A DNA stretch of 64,000 nucleotides from Arthrobacter sp. zg-Y1171 (GTDB taxonomy: Bacteria > Actinomycetota > Actinomycetes > Actinomycetales > Micrococcaceae): the NCBI RefSeq assembly GCF_025244845.1, contig NZ_CP104264.1, positions 186,001 through 250,000 of the forward strand, in the 5' to 3' direction. The translations under genes were made by a program, and so were the position numbers. Each line of letters begins with the position of its first letter. Within the stretch, counting starts at the first letter, position 1. Below are positions 50,011 to 57,524 of this stretch, in pieces. The notes beneath the pieces are model-generated. The model ran no database searches. It was given only the letters and a program-made list of their open reading frames with translations, and was not told where the DNA came from.

Positions 50011-51461
50011 TTTTCGGGGGCTTTCGCGACGGCGACGGCGGGCAGCAGCGCGGTGCGCTCGCTGCCGTCGATCTGGGTAAAGGTGACGGATTCAAGGGGT
50101 TTGCTTGCATCGAAATCGGCGCTACCGCCGGCGAGCAGGGCACGGATGCTGTTCAGGTGCCGGTGTTCGGGCGGCAGCTGCTCGAAGACCTGGGCCACGG
50201 TGGCGCTGGTGCGTGTCGACGTCGCCCGGGAGACGGCGTCGGCCAGCACCCGCCGGTCCGCGCGCGGGGTGCGGACCGAGCGGTGGATGTCCGCCTCGGT
50301 GAACTGCGGCGGATCGGGCAGGGTGCGCGGGGCGGCGTGGTCTTCGGGGTTGTAGACCCGGACCATGCTCAGCGACTCGAAGCCTGAGCCGTGCAGCTGC
50401 GGTGCGGGGACGACGGCGGCCCGGCGGCGTCCGCGCGGAGCCTTGTGGATCGCGGTTTCGGCGGCGCGTATGAGCTGGCGCAGCTGCACGGATTCGCGGT
50501 ACTCGTCGCTCTGCACATAGGTGTGCATGGATTCGGAGAGCCGGCCGTAGATGCGGTGGATTTCGGTGGCCTGGTCCCGCATGTCGCTGATCAGCCGGTA
50601 GAGGCTCTGCCGGTCCTCGGGGCTCATGTCGTCCGCGAAGTCCCGTTCCAGCACCTCCGCGATGGCGGCGCGGAAGCGGGCCTGCTGGTCGGCGTCGTTC
50701 AGGAACGCGGTGAAGCCCTCGTAGGTGCGGCCTTCGGCAGTGCTGCGCAGCTTTTTGTCCGCCTCGAGGATTTCGCCCATGGTCAGGCCCTTGGCGGCGT
50801 TGGATTCCACCATTTCCTGGCGCAGGTCATGCAACATCTTCTCCAGGCCGTCGCGCATCCGCTTGAAGTCGGCGGGCAGGGCGGCGGCGAGGTCGAGGAT
50901 GTCGCGGGCGGCTTCGACGGCGGTGTCGTCCGGCAGCGGCGGGGGTGCCTCGCCGGATTCCAGGGCGCGGATCATTTCCTCGCGGCGGGCGACCTCTTCT
51001 TTAAGGACGGCGATGCGGGCGGCCGGGTCCGGGTTGGATTCCTGCGCGAGGTTTTCCACCCGGTCCAGCAGGGTGGCCAGGCGGGAGGAGTTCAGGGACG
51101 TTTTGTCGCTGGTGTAGCCGTCCAGGTAGGAGAGGAAGCGGGCGGAGGATTCGGTGAGTTCGTAGACGAACTTCCCGTCCGCGCGGGGCCGGGCCAGGAA
51201 GCGTCGCGCCACCCAGTCGTCGGCGTAGTTCCGTCCGGTCCAGTCTTCGCGCAGCTGCACGCCGTCCATGCGAAGCCGGTTCAGGAAGGAGTCCGTCATG
51301 GCGTGGAAATCGTCCAGCGGAACCCGGGGCCGGGTGCGGGTGAAGGCCTCACGGAAGAGCGCCGGGACCCAGGCGTTGGCGTTGGTCAGTTTCCAGCCGG
51401 GGGAGGCCTGGAGCCGCTGCAGTTCGGCCCAGCGGGCAACGGCGTTCTCGATGAAGGACAT
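50007..51461 (-). CDS. jetA: Wadjet JetA (DUF3375, MukF/MksF-like kleisin)
   Basis: An ATG at 51461 gives 484 residues (MSFIENAVARWAELQRLQAS); the frame upstream lacks coding character. DUF3375 features are the N-terminal WKLTNANAWVPALFREAF, the LTESSARFLSYLDGYTSDKT motif, and the C-terminal helical kleisin segments (IYGRLSESMHTYVQSDEYRE). Its predicted role is to bridge the JetC heads. The order jetA-jetB-jetC is canonical for type I Wadjet. Confidence 0.93.
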   Translation of the reverse strand: MSFIENAVARWAELQRLQASPGWKLTNANAWVPALFREAFTRTRPRVPLDDFHAMTDSFLNRLRMDGVQLREDWTGRNYADDWVARRFLARPRADGKFVYELTESSARFLSYLDGYTSDKTSLNSSRLATLLDRVENLAQESNPDPAARIAVLKEEVARREEMIRALESGEAPPPLPDDTAVEAARDILDLAAALPADFKRMRDGLEKMLHDLRQEMVESNAAKGLTMGEILEADKKLRSTAEGRTYEGFTAFLNDADQQARFRAAIAEVLERDFADDMSPEDRQSLYRLISDMRDQATEIHRIYGRLSESMHTYVQSDEYRESVQLRQLIRAAETAIHKAPRGRRRAAVVPAPQLHGSGFESLSMVRVYNPEDHAAPRTLPDPPQFTEADIHRSVRTPRADRRVLADAVSRATSTRTSATVAQVFEQLPPEHRHLNSIRALLAGGSADFDASKPLESVTFTQIDGSERTALLPAVAVAKAPEK

Positions 51462-51791
51462 TCTGCGCTTTCCGCCCGTGCGGTGGGGAAAAACGGGCCT
51501 CCTCGATTTTAGCCGGGTGGGAGGGCGGGGTGGGTGAGGCGCGTGCTGAGAAGCTAACGGGGAATAACCGGCAGCAGGCAGTCCCACGGCACTATTGCTC
51601 TCCTCACCTCGGAGCTACTGCTGAGTCTCTACGCTTCCGACAGCGGCGAAGAGATCGGCAGGATAGGGCGCATGGCTGCAGGAACCTTCTCCCTGCGAGA
51701 CGTAAGTCCTGAAAAGCCAGGGAATTGACTAAAACCAAGGACAGTCTCGAGCAGCCATCGAGTCAATTTAGACGGCGCCGTCCAGACTGTC
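51462..51791. other. Intergenic region between the Wadjet and ABC-3C operons, structured right end
   Basis: 330 bases without a convincing gene. From 51722 it contains nested inverted repeats: GAATTGACT (51722-51730) with AGTCAATTT (51761-51769), GGACAGTCT (51739-51747) with AGACTGTCC (51784-51792), CTCGA with TCGAG, and the palindrome GACGGCGCCGTC (51771-51782). The second pair overlaps the stop codon of the ABC-3C ATPase gene. It may act as terminator for that operon, or mark the edge of an acquired segment. Confidence 0.45.
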
Positions 51792-53822
51792 CTAGTTGAG
51801 TTTCTTCAGCAGGTAACCGGCGACAACCTCGAGGGAGTGTTCGATTCCTTCCAACATCAAATTCAAGGTTTCGAGTGGCTCGGAAGTCGCGAAAATAACC
51901 TGTCTATTTGCGTTGTCGCCTGAGGCGCGCCTAAGCAGGGCTTTGAAAGAGAGGTCTTTTGCGCTTTGCTGTTTGGGTTCATCGAATACGACAAGGCCAG
52001 GGTGGTTCGTGTCGCACTGTTCGCCAATCTCAAGTAAGCCCAATAGGTATGCCCAAATGACGCGAACCGAATCCGAGGCAGAGATATCAGCTTGAAGATC
52101 GAAGTTGTCCCGGCGTGGCAGATAGTTATCGTCCGCTATCTGAATCATGTCGTTACTGAAGGAGCCGAAATCATAAGCTTGCAATTGATCGACGAACGAG
52201 CGCTGCAAGTCTCGTAACTTCTGGCGGTCCTCATCAGACAATTCATCCTTGGGCAAGGCCTTCAACTTGGACTTTATGGATGCTGTGTCAGTGGCGAGCT
52301 CTTCCAGCTGCATCTGAAGCTCATCGAAACGCTCCCTGACACTTTCCAAACGCTGCAGCCGATCTCGAAGTTCGATGCGCGCGGCGACCTGTTCTGCAGA
52401 GGACGTCTCCTCGGTGGGTCCACCCACAAGATCATCTCTCAATGCTTGAACTAAAACGCTCAACGCGTCGCCTTGCTGTCGCAAGGCCACCCATCGTTCG
52501 CGCTTGGCGAGTACCGCCTGTTCGGCGTCACTCCGCATTGAAGAAAACAGGTCAAGCTGCTTCTTGATGTACTCCACACTTTCGGGGGCCGTCATGGTCG
52601 GCACGTCCGTCGGGAGAAGCGATGCTGGGAGGTGCTGGTGGCATACGGGGCAGTCCTCCGCAAGCTGCTCAGTAACCTTTGAACCTAATGATTGCAGCAC
52701 CACGATGTCTTGGTGCTGACGCAGATCTTCAGTTAATGATTCGATGCGGCGGGAGATCGCCTGAAGTTCATTCTCTTGGCGAACCAGTTCCTCCCGTAAT
52801 GCAAGGTCCATTGCACGAATCCGGCGAGAGTCGTCCAGAGCTTCAATTATTCGTGTCGATATATTCGAGTCACCGTCAAGATCGACCGCTTTAATCGAGC
52901 TTGGTCTGGCTAGTTCAGCATTCGCACTTTCAATGTAAGAATCTAATGCTTTCCAGTCGTCATCACCGCGAGAAACGTATACCTCGGCAGGGCGAGCTTC
53001 ATCCGGCCATATCGTCTGGACACGCTCAGGAAGTCCGGACAACTTGAGGCCGCTTCCGCTGAGTGACTGCCCAAATGAAGCAACCGCGAGATGCCATTTT
53101 TCTGCTAATTCCACTTCCCGCGCATGAAGCCGTTGGCGGGTCAGCTCATACTGACCAACCTCAAGTGCAAGAAGGAACTCTACAGCGCGTTTGCGCACCT
53201 CGGTTACGCCGCTAAAAGCAGGCATCTGCGCCTGGATTCCGCCCCAACCGCGTCGCTGTTCGACAAACAACAATGGAAAGACTTGTTCCATATACAATTG
53301 GGATGTCCGGCCCTCACGAGCTGGCAACTCGGGCATAGACCAACCCATGAACCTGGCCAACCAGACGTGAAAACCTCGCTCGCGGGAAGCTCCTCCGGAG
53401 CGCCCAACATAATAGTCATCGACATCCGTAGCAGAAGTTATGTCATTAAGAGCAGCGTGCTGAACCCTAACGAGGTTAGTTCCATAATTATCGTGGCGTA
53501 CCCACCGAGTTACCGTCGCAATCGCGCCGTTATGACCCTCGATTTCAACGGTCACATGTGAAGAGAGAACACTAGTCTCGGCCTTGCTGGAAGCATCGTA
53601 GATGAGGCGATCACGCATTGCGGACGTCAGTGCGCTGGCAGGTTGGTTAGTAATCATCCTTTCCAAGCCGAGTGCAAACAAAATACTCTGAACCGCTGTT
53701 GACTTGCCGCGCGAGTTTTCTGCACGGATAATCATGAGTCCATTATTGAAAGGTATGTCAGCCCCATAGAGGCCTTGTCCTGTCTGGACCCGTAAGCGCA
53801 GATTACGGATTCTCAAGGTCAT
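51792..53822 (-). CDS. Rad50/SMC-like ABC ATPase of an ABC-3C-type conflict system
   Basis: An ATG at 53822 overlapping the previous stop (ATGA) gives 676 residues. The N-terminus is MTLRIRNLRLRVQTGQGL; the Walker A is degenerate, ENSRGKST (35-42), lacking the first Gly. Long coiled coils flank a zinc-hook motif CPVC (391-394), as in Rad50, with Walker B in HPGLVVFDEPKQQSAKDLS about 610-630. This matches the ATPase of three-component ABC conflict systems, where it senses or handles nucleic acid. Base composition is more A+T-rich than neighbours, which suggests transfer. Confidence 0.8.
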   Translation of the reverse strand: MTLRIRNLRLRVQTGQGLYGADIPFNNGLMIIRAENSRGKSTAVQSILFALGLERMITNQPASALTSAMRDRLIYDASSKAETSVLSSHVTVEIEGHNGAIATVTRWVRHDNYGTNLVRVQHAALNDITSATDVDDYYVGRSGGASRERGFHVWLARFMGWSMPELPAREGRTSQLYMEQVFPLLFVEQRRGWGGIQAQMPAFSGVTEVRKRAVEFLLALEVGQYELTRQRLHAREVELAEKWHLAVASFGQSLSGSGLKLSGLPERVQTIWPDEARPAEVYVSRGDDDWKALDSYIESANAELARPSSIKAVDLDGDSNISTRIIEALDDSRRIRAMDLALREELVRQENELQAISRRIESLTEDLRQHQDIVVLQSLGSKVTEQLAEDCPVCHQHLPASLLPTDVPTMTAPESVEYIKKQLDLFSSMRSDAEQAVLAKRERWVALRQQGDALSVLVQALRDDLVGGPTEETSSAEQVAARIELRDRLQRLESVRERFDELQMQLEELATDTASIKSKLKALPKDELSDEDRQKLRDLQRSFVDQLQAYDFGSFSNDMIQIADDNYLPRRDNFDLQADISASDSVRVIWAYLLGLLEIGEQCDTNHPGLVVFDEPKQQSAKDLSFKALLRRASGDNANRQVIFATSEPLETLNLMLEGIEHSLEVVAGYLLKKLN

Positions 53823-54319
53823 AGGGATCGCCATTCAAGTAGTCGTTCGATATCCTTGTTGGAAACTTTTCCGTTTACGGCCGCCAACGCAACCAATTCA
53901 CGCTCGAGTACACCCGCGCTGCGGATCTCGTTGAGAGCCTCGCGGCCATTTTGGGTCAGCTCGAATGGTCCGAGGCCGTCACGCGAGAGAAAACCCAACC
54001 CGAGCGCGAGGTCGAGAGCTCGATCGAGGGCGGGCTCGAAACGAACGAGAGGCGTATCCAGAAGCGCGGTGCCAACTTTGATGTTCGCCAACATTTCGAC
54101 ACGTTTCGCGGATTGGAGCGCCCAACTCAGGACGTGCATTGCCTTCCAAGTTGCCTTCCCTGCACGGCTCTTCTCAACGATGAGAAGGCAAACCGCAATG
54201 CGTAGTTCGGGACGAAAATCAGGTGACACTGGATCGGGGCGAGGAACGAAGTTCATAGGGGCGTCCAGCCACCTCAATGTTTCCGACTCCCCATCGATAA
54301 GTTGGGATGATTCGGTCAT
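53819..54319 (-). CDS. Middle component of an ABC-3C-type system (winged helix)
   Basis: An ATG at 54319 overlaps the effector stop (ATGA) and gives 166 residues (MTESSQLIDGE...). The longer frame adds 13 residues inside the effector. The C-terminal half is winged-helix-like: LGFLSRDGLGPFELTQNGRE, ALNEIRSAGVLERELVALAA, then KVSNKDIERLLEWRSL. Middle components of ABC-3C systems are small winged-helix proteins that couple the ATPase to the effector. No named MC subfamily can be assigned by eye. Its stop overlaps the ATPase start. Confidence 0.7.
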   Translation of the reverse strand: MTESSQLIDGESETLRWLDAPMNFVPRPDPVSPDFRPELRIAVCLLIVEKSRAGKATWKAMHVLSWALQSAKRVEMLANIKVGTALLDTPLVRFEPALDRALDLALGLGFLSRDGLGPFELTQNGREALNEIRSAGVLERELVALAAVNGKVSNKDIERLLEWRSL

Positions 54320-55254
54320 GGCAGTGCCTGGAACTCGAGCGGGCAACGCATCAACCATTCGCCCGCCTGCCCGCGAGATAGGCGTTGTGCATCACCCTTC
54401 CTCAGCCCAGCGACAACCGATTCGAGTTGGTTAGCATAGTCGTCCACAACTTTGAGGACACGATCGTGAGGCTGAGTAACTGCGAACCCGTTCTCGAATT
54501 CCAGAGCTTCCTGTTGCAAACGTCGTTGGGCTTCGATGGCTTCACGCGTCTGCGGAAAGTCTCTCAGATTTTCCATCATTTCTTCCTTGGCGAGGAACCA
54601 CTTGGTTAAAGACTTGCGCATGGTCTGGATATCCGCTGCCGGGTGGTGATTTTTCAAGTCTTGTAGTTTTCTCAACAGCGTCGTGGTGAGCATAGGCTGA
54701 GTTCCGGCAAACCCCGAGACCGCACCGTCTGATACGACGGGCTCGGGAAGGCGGACCTGCACAGCGGCATCACTCAAAGCGGCCTGGTACTCTCCCTGAT
54801 AATCCTGTGGTGTTTTAAGCGTGATAGAGAAATCAGTCGAAATAAAAGACAATCCCCATGAGCGCACGGTCGCAGCACGTTTGTTAGCGTAGGCGACAAG
54901 CTCGGTTGAATGATATTGCGGAACAATTAAAAAGTAGTTCTGGATTATAAGCCCGTCAAGGAGTTGAGGTAGGTCATCTTTGTTCTTTTGTAATTTGAGG
55001 GTATCGCGATTGAGTTTGGCTCGCTGTTTTTGGGTGCGAGCTCGCAAGTCGAGCGAGTCCTTGTCGGCATAGCATTGGTAGGCGATACCATCGGTTGAGA
55101 AGCCTTCGAGCCCTTTATCGCCACCCATCTCGGCAGGAAAGTAGCGCAACTTCTCTGGCGGGTATCGTCTTTGAAGTAGGCTCCACACAAACGCCTCAAA
55201 GTCATCCCCGGAGGGCAATGCGGGGATGCCCTGCAACGGGTCAGGCAAAGTCAT
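54316..55254 (-). CDS. Effector of an ABC-3C-type system with REase-like N-terminus
   Basis: An ATG at 55254 gives 312 residues (a TTG three codons upstream is alternative). The N-terminal domain has FEAFVWSLLQRRYP with Glu20, then FPAEMGGDKGLEGF (Asp46) and GIAYQCYADKD (Gln60), the spacing of a PD-(D/E)xK nuclease. In the last motif a Cys-Tyr occurs where E/QxK is usual. The remaining 240 residues are helical (YFLIVPQYHSTELVAYANKR, MMENLRDFPQTREAIEAQRR). It is the first gene of the operon. Nuclease activity is inferred and not proven. Confidence 0.65.
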   Translation of the reverse strand: MTLPDPLQGIPALPSGDDFEAFVWSLLQRRYPPEKLRYFPAEMGGDKGLEGFSTDGIAYQCYADKDSLDLRARTQKQRAKLNRDTLKLQKNKDDLPQLLDGLIIQNYFLIVPQYHSTELVAYANKRAATVRSWGLSFISTDFSITLKTPQDYQGEYQAALSDAAVQVRLPEPVVSDGAVSGFAGTQPMLTTTLLRKLQDLKNHHPAADIQTMRKSLTKWFLAKEEMMENLRDFPQTREAIEAQRRLQQEALEFENGFAVTQPHDRVLKVVDDYANQLESVVAGLRKGDAQRLSRGQAGEWLMRCPLEFQALP

Positions 55255-55263
55255 AACTCGCAA

Positions 55264-55770
55264 TCGTAGTCGAACCGTCTCTGTTTAACGTGGAACTTAC
55301 GTCTCTCCGACACGGACTGAGCTTCCCGCCTTGGGCCGAGTCTGGGATTACTGAATCGTGGGGCACGGATCGAAAGGCGGCACTGTAGAGACACCTCTTG
55401 CTGGGTTATGAACGCCGTTACAAAAGTCGACGCACCCATTGCGCAAACCGGAGGTTGTTTCCGTGTCTATTCCCCGAAGCTGTCCTCCGTAGCTATGGTG
55501 TAGAACGCAATGGCCAGGGGGCGTCGGGCATGTCACCGGCCATTCCACAGCACCCTGCACTGCTTCTCGCCTTGGCGGTGACTACCGGGTTTGGCGGGGA
55601 GCCGGTCGCCCTCGCGTTCGGCATTGTTGACCTATGCATCGAGCGCCGCCATCCGCAGCAAGGCAGGGGCGTCCTCGAAGGGTGAGGCGACCGTCCTGCA
55701 TCGCGCTGCACTGTGGCAGTTCTTTCCAGTTGCTCTCCGGCACGTCGTTGGCCCTGAGGCCCACGGCGTT
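55264..55770. other. Gene-poor region between the ABC-3C operon and the retron segment
   Basis: About 500 bases in which I could support no gene on either strand. Several open frames of 60-95 codons exist, but codon use is unconvincing and none has a ribosome-binding site at sensible spacing. It must contain the promoter of the ABC-3C operon next to 55254. Confidence 0.5.
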
Positions 55771-56007
55771 CTACTCCAGCAAGTTCCTGCTATGCCTCGG
55801 CCATTCCGTCGCCGGGCTGTCGTCGTCGTCATCCAGCCCACCGAGGGGGTAGGCCTCAATGACCAGCTGTGCCGTCGTCGTATTCGAGCCTAGGCTCACC
55901 ACCCCGACCCGGAACCAATCCTCCACCTCCTCCAGATCGTCATTGTCGACGAGCTTCAGGGGCGTACGGGCGCGGACAGGGTAAAGATGGCTGCCGTCCG
56001 CAGTCAT
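55771..56007 (-). CDS. Possible small acidic hypothetical protein or gene remnant
   Basis: 78 codons from an ATG at 56007. Codon use is good and G/C-rich, unlike the flanking DNA, and the sequence is protein-like (SHLYPVRARTPLKLVDNDDL, DWFRVGVVSLGSNTTTAQLV, GLDDDDDSPATEWPRHSRNL). No Shine-Dalgarno sequence is visible, so it may be the remnant of a longer gene. I do not recognise it. It is divergent from the retron effector. Confidence 0.4.
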   Translation of the reverse strand: MTADGSHLYPVRARTPLKLVDNDDLEEVEDWFRVGVVSLGSNTTTAQLVIEAYPLGGLDDDDDSPATEWPRHSRNLLE

Positions 56008-56071
56008 CAGTAGCAATTCTGTAAGTATGATGACGCACGCTGCACTTTTATAGCCCGCCCGAAGGAGAAAC

Positions 56072-57280
56072 GTGACTTTGTCTGACACTGAAGCTGGAGG
56101 TATGTGGCTAGAAAACTTTCTGCACGAAGACCGCCAACTCGCGCGGAAGTTGCTCGACTCATTCGCGCTCGACAGTTGGACCCAAGCACGCGCAAAATTG
56201 CTCGATTTGCTCCGTAGCGAAATAGATATCGTCAAGAGTTCCGGAGCTGTCTGGGTCATTCCGGCAATGGATAGTGGCGATATTCGGAAAGCCAACGGTT
56301 TGGCTGGGAACGAGAGCCTGATCGCGTTCAAGAATTTTCAGCCGGGCATGGATATCCCATCGATGCCCGGTAGCGAAGGCATCATCGGCCACCTCCTACG
56401 AGACATCCAAGGAACTGGCGTGCTGCCGTCGACGGCACCATTGGCAGAGCTTCGCAGAAAGCGTGTGAGCACCATCCTAGTGGTCACCGATACGATTGAA
56501 ACAGGTGGTCAGGTTGCGAAGTACGTGCAGGCGCTACTGCGAAATCCGACACTAAAGAGCTGGAAATCGTTCGGCTGGATAAAGGTCGGTATCGTTGCGT
56601 ATGCCGTTTCCGGCGAGGGGGGGAAGCTACTTTCAGGCTCGTCGGTGGCAGACTTCGTTCGGTTTGTTCGGAGCGCGCCCACCGTAAGAGCTTTGCCTTG
56701 GGCCTCCCCCGAGGTAGAGAATGCAATCTCTCTATGCCGTCGATATGGCCAGGGTTCAAATCCTCTTGGCTATGGCGATCACGCTAGCCTGTTCGGTTTC
56801 CAGGATCGTGTTCCAAACACAGTGCCCACAATCTTCCGCCAGAGCGGCAAAAATTGGGTACCCCTATTCGAAGGACGAAGTGGCCGGCTGGTCCCCACAG
56901 GAATGATCAGCGAACTCTTAGGTTCATCGAATGGACCCGTCGAGCACGACGATCTCTTAGCGGCGGTTCGACAAGAGCGGTTATCGATAAGCATCAATAA
57001 ACAGCAGCGAGCGAGTAACCGAGATATTCTTACCGCTCTAGCGCTCCTGAAGGTCTCACCTGAGCGGGCTGCTCTCCTGGGGGTTGCGTTAGGTCTGACT
57101 CAAACAGAAGTAACCTCACTGCTGAATTATCTTTTGTCTCAGGGTTTGATTGCGGGTGACAACAGTTTGACCCCGGCCGGAACTGCAGAACTGATTGCTG
57201 GCAAAAGAAGGCCGCGGCGTGTCGTGCCCAAATCGTTCCCCACGGGCTTGACTCCTTACTATCCTGAGTCACTGAGATGA
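56072..57280 (+). CDS. Retron-associated effector with PRTase-like and winged-helix domains
   Basis: 402 residues. The PRPP-loop-like motif is ILVVTDTIETGGQ (135-147), equivalent to the hhhDDxxxTG of type I phosphoribosyltransferases with D140 and T144-G145-G146. Earlier strands such as GAVWVIPAMDSGDIRKANG fit the fold. The C-terminus (about 318-375) is a winged helix: LTALALLKVSPERAALLGVA, LTQTEVTSLLNYLLSQGLI. The TGA stop lies inside the a1 repeat of the retron ncRNA. This effector type is reported in one class of retrons (type III in my recollection). It is expected to become toxic on phage infection and be held in check by RT-msDNA. Confidence 0.82.
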   Translation: MTLSDTEAGGMWLENFLHEDRQLARKLLDSFALDSWTQARAKLLDLLRSEIDIVKSSGAVWVIPAMDSGDIRKANGLAGNESLIAFKNFQPGMDIPSMPGSEGIIGHLLRDIQGTGVLPSTAPLAELRRKRVSTILVVTDTIETGGQVAKYVQALLRNPTLKSWKSFGWIKVGIVAYAVSGEGGKLLSGSSVADFVRFVRSAPTVRALPWASPEVENAISLCRRYGQGSNPLGYGDHASLFGFQDRVPNTVPTIFRQSGKNWVPLFEGRSGRLVPTGMISELLGSSNGPVEHDDLLAAVRQERLSISINKQQRASNRDILTALALLKVSPERAALLGVALGLTQTEVTSLLNYLLSQGLIAGDNSLTPAGTAELIAGKRRPRRVVPKSFPTGLTPYYPESLR

Positions 57281-57524
57281 GGAGATGGATCAAGTTGAAC
57301 CTAGAGATGAAGTCACGGCGTCGCCGTGACTCGTTGAGCGAATTTAGCTCAATTGGTTTGTGAGAGGAACCATGGTACGCCGGATTGCCGGTGTATTCGG
57401 AATAGCTCACGCAACGTGTGCAAGCACGAACAGGCCGCCCTGCGTGCGCCTTCGGGCTCTTCCTGTCCGTGGATCCCTCCGGGATCTCCAATCAGAGTAG
57501 GTCAATTTGCCATCTCCTCACCTC
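57274..57524 (+). ncRNA. Retron msr-msd non-coding RNA
   Basis: The locus is bounded by a perfect 11-bp inverted repeat: a1 TGAGGAGATGG (57278-57288) and a2 CCATCTCCTCA (57510-57520). The repeat extends by GAG/CTC after one mismatch on each side. The msr part has a 9-bp hairpin AGTCACGGC-GTC-GCCGTGACT (57311-57331), then TTGAGC...GCTCAA with a 7-base loop (57334-57352), and a third one TACGCCGG...CCGGTGTA (57376-57395). The msd part runs from about 57400 to 57495 with an imperfect long stem (ACAGG/CCTGT, GCACG/CGTGC) and GATCCC-TCC-GGGATC (57472-57486). The branching guanosine cannot be assigned by eye. Ends are those of the extended repeat. Confidence 0.8.

Noticed and set aside
55398..55685. 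95-codon plus-strand ORF between the ABC-3C and retron segments
   Set aside because: No ribosome-binding site, no family resemblance and poor codon use.
56805..57000. Toxin-antitoxin or second gene inside the retron effector's opposite strand
   Set aside because: Minus-strand ORFs here are antisense to the PRTase/winged-helix gene, without start signals or family motifs.
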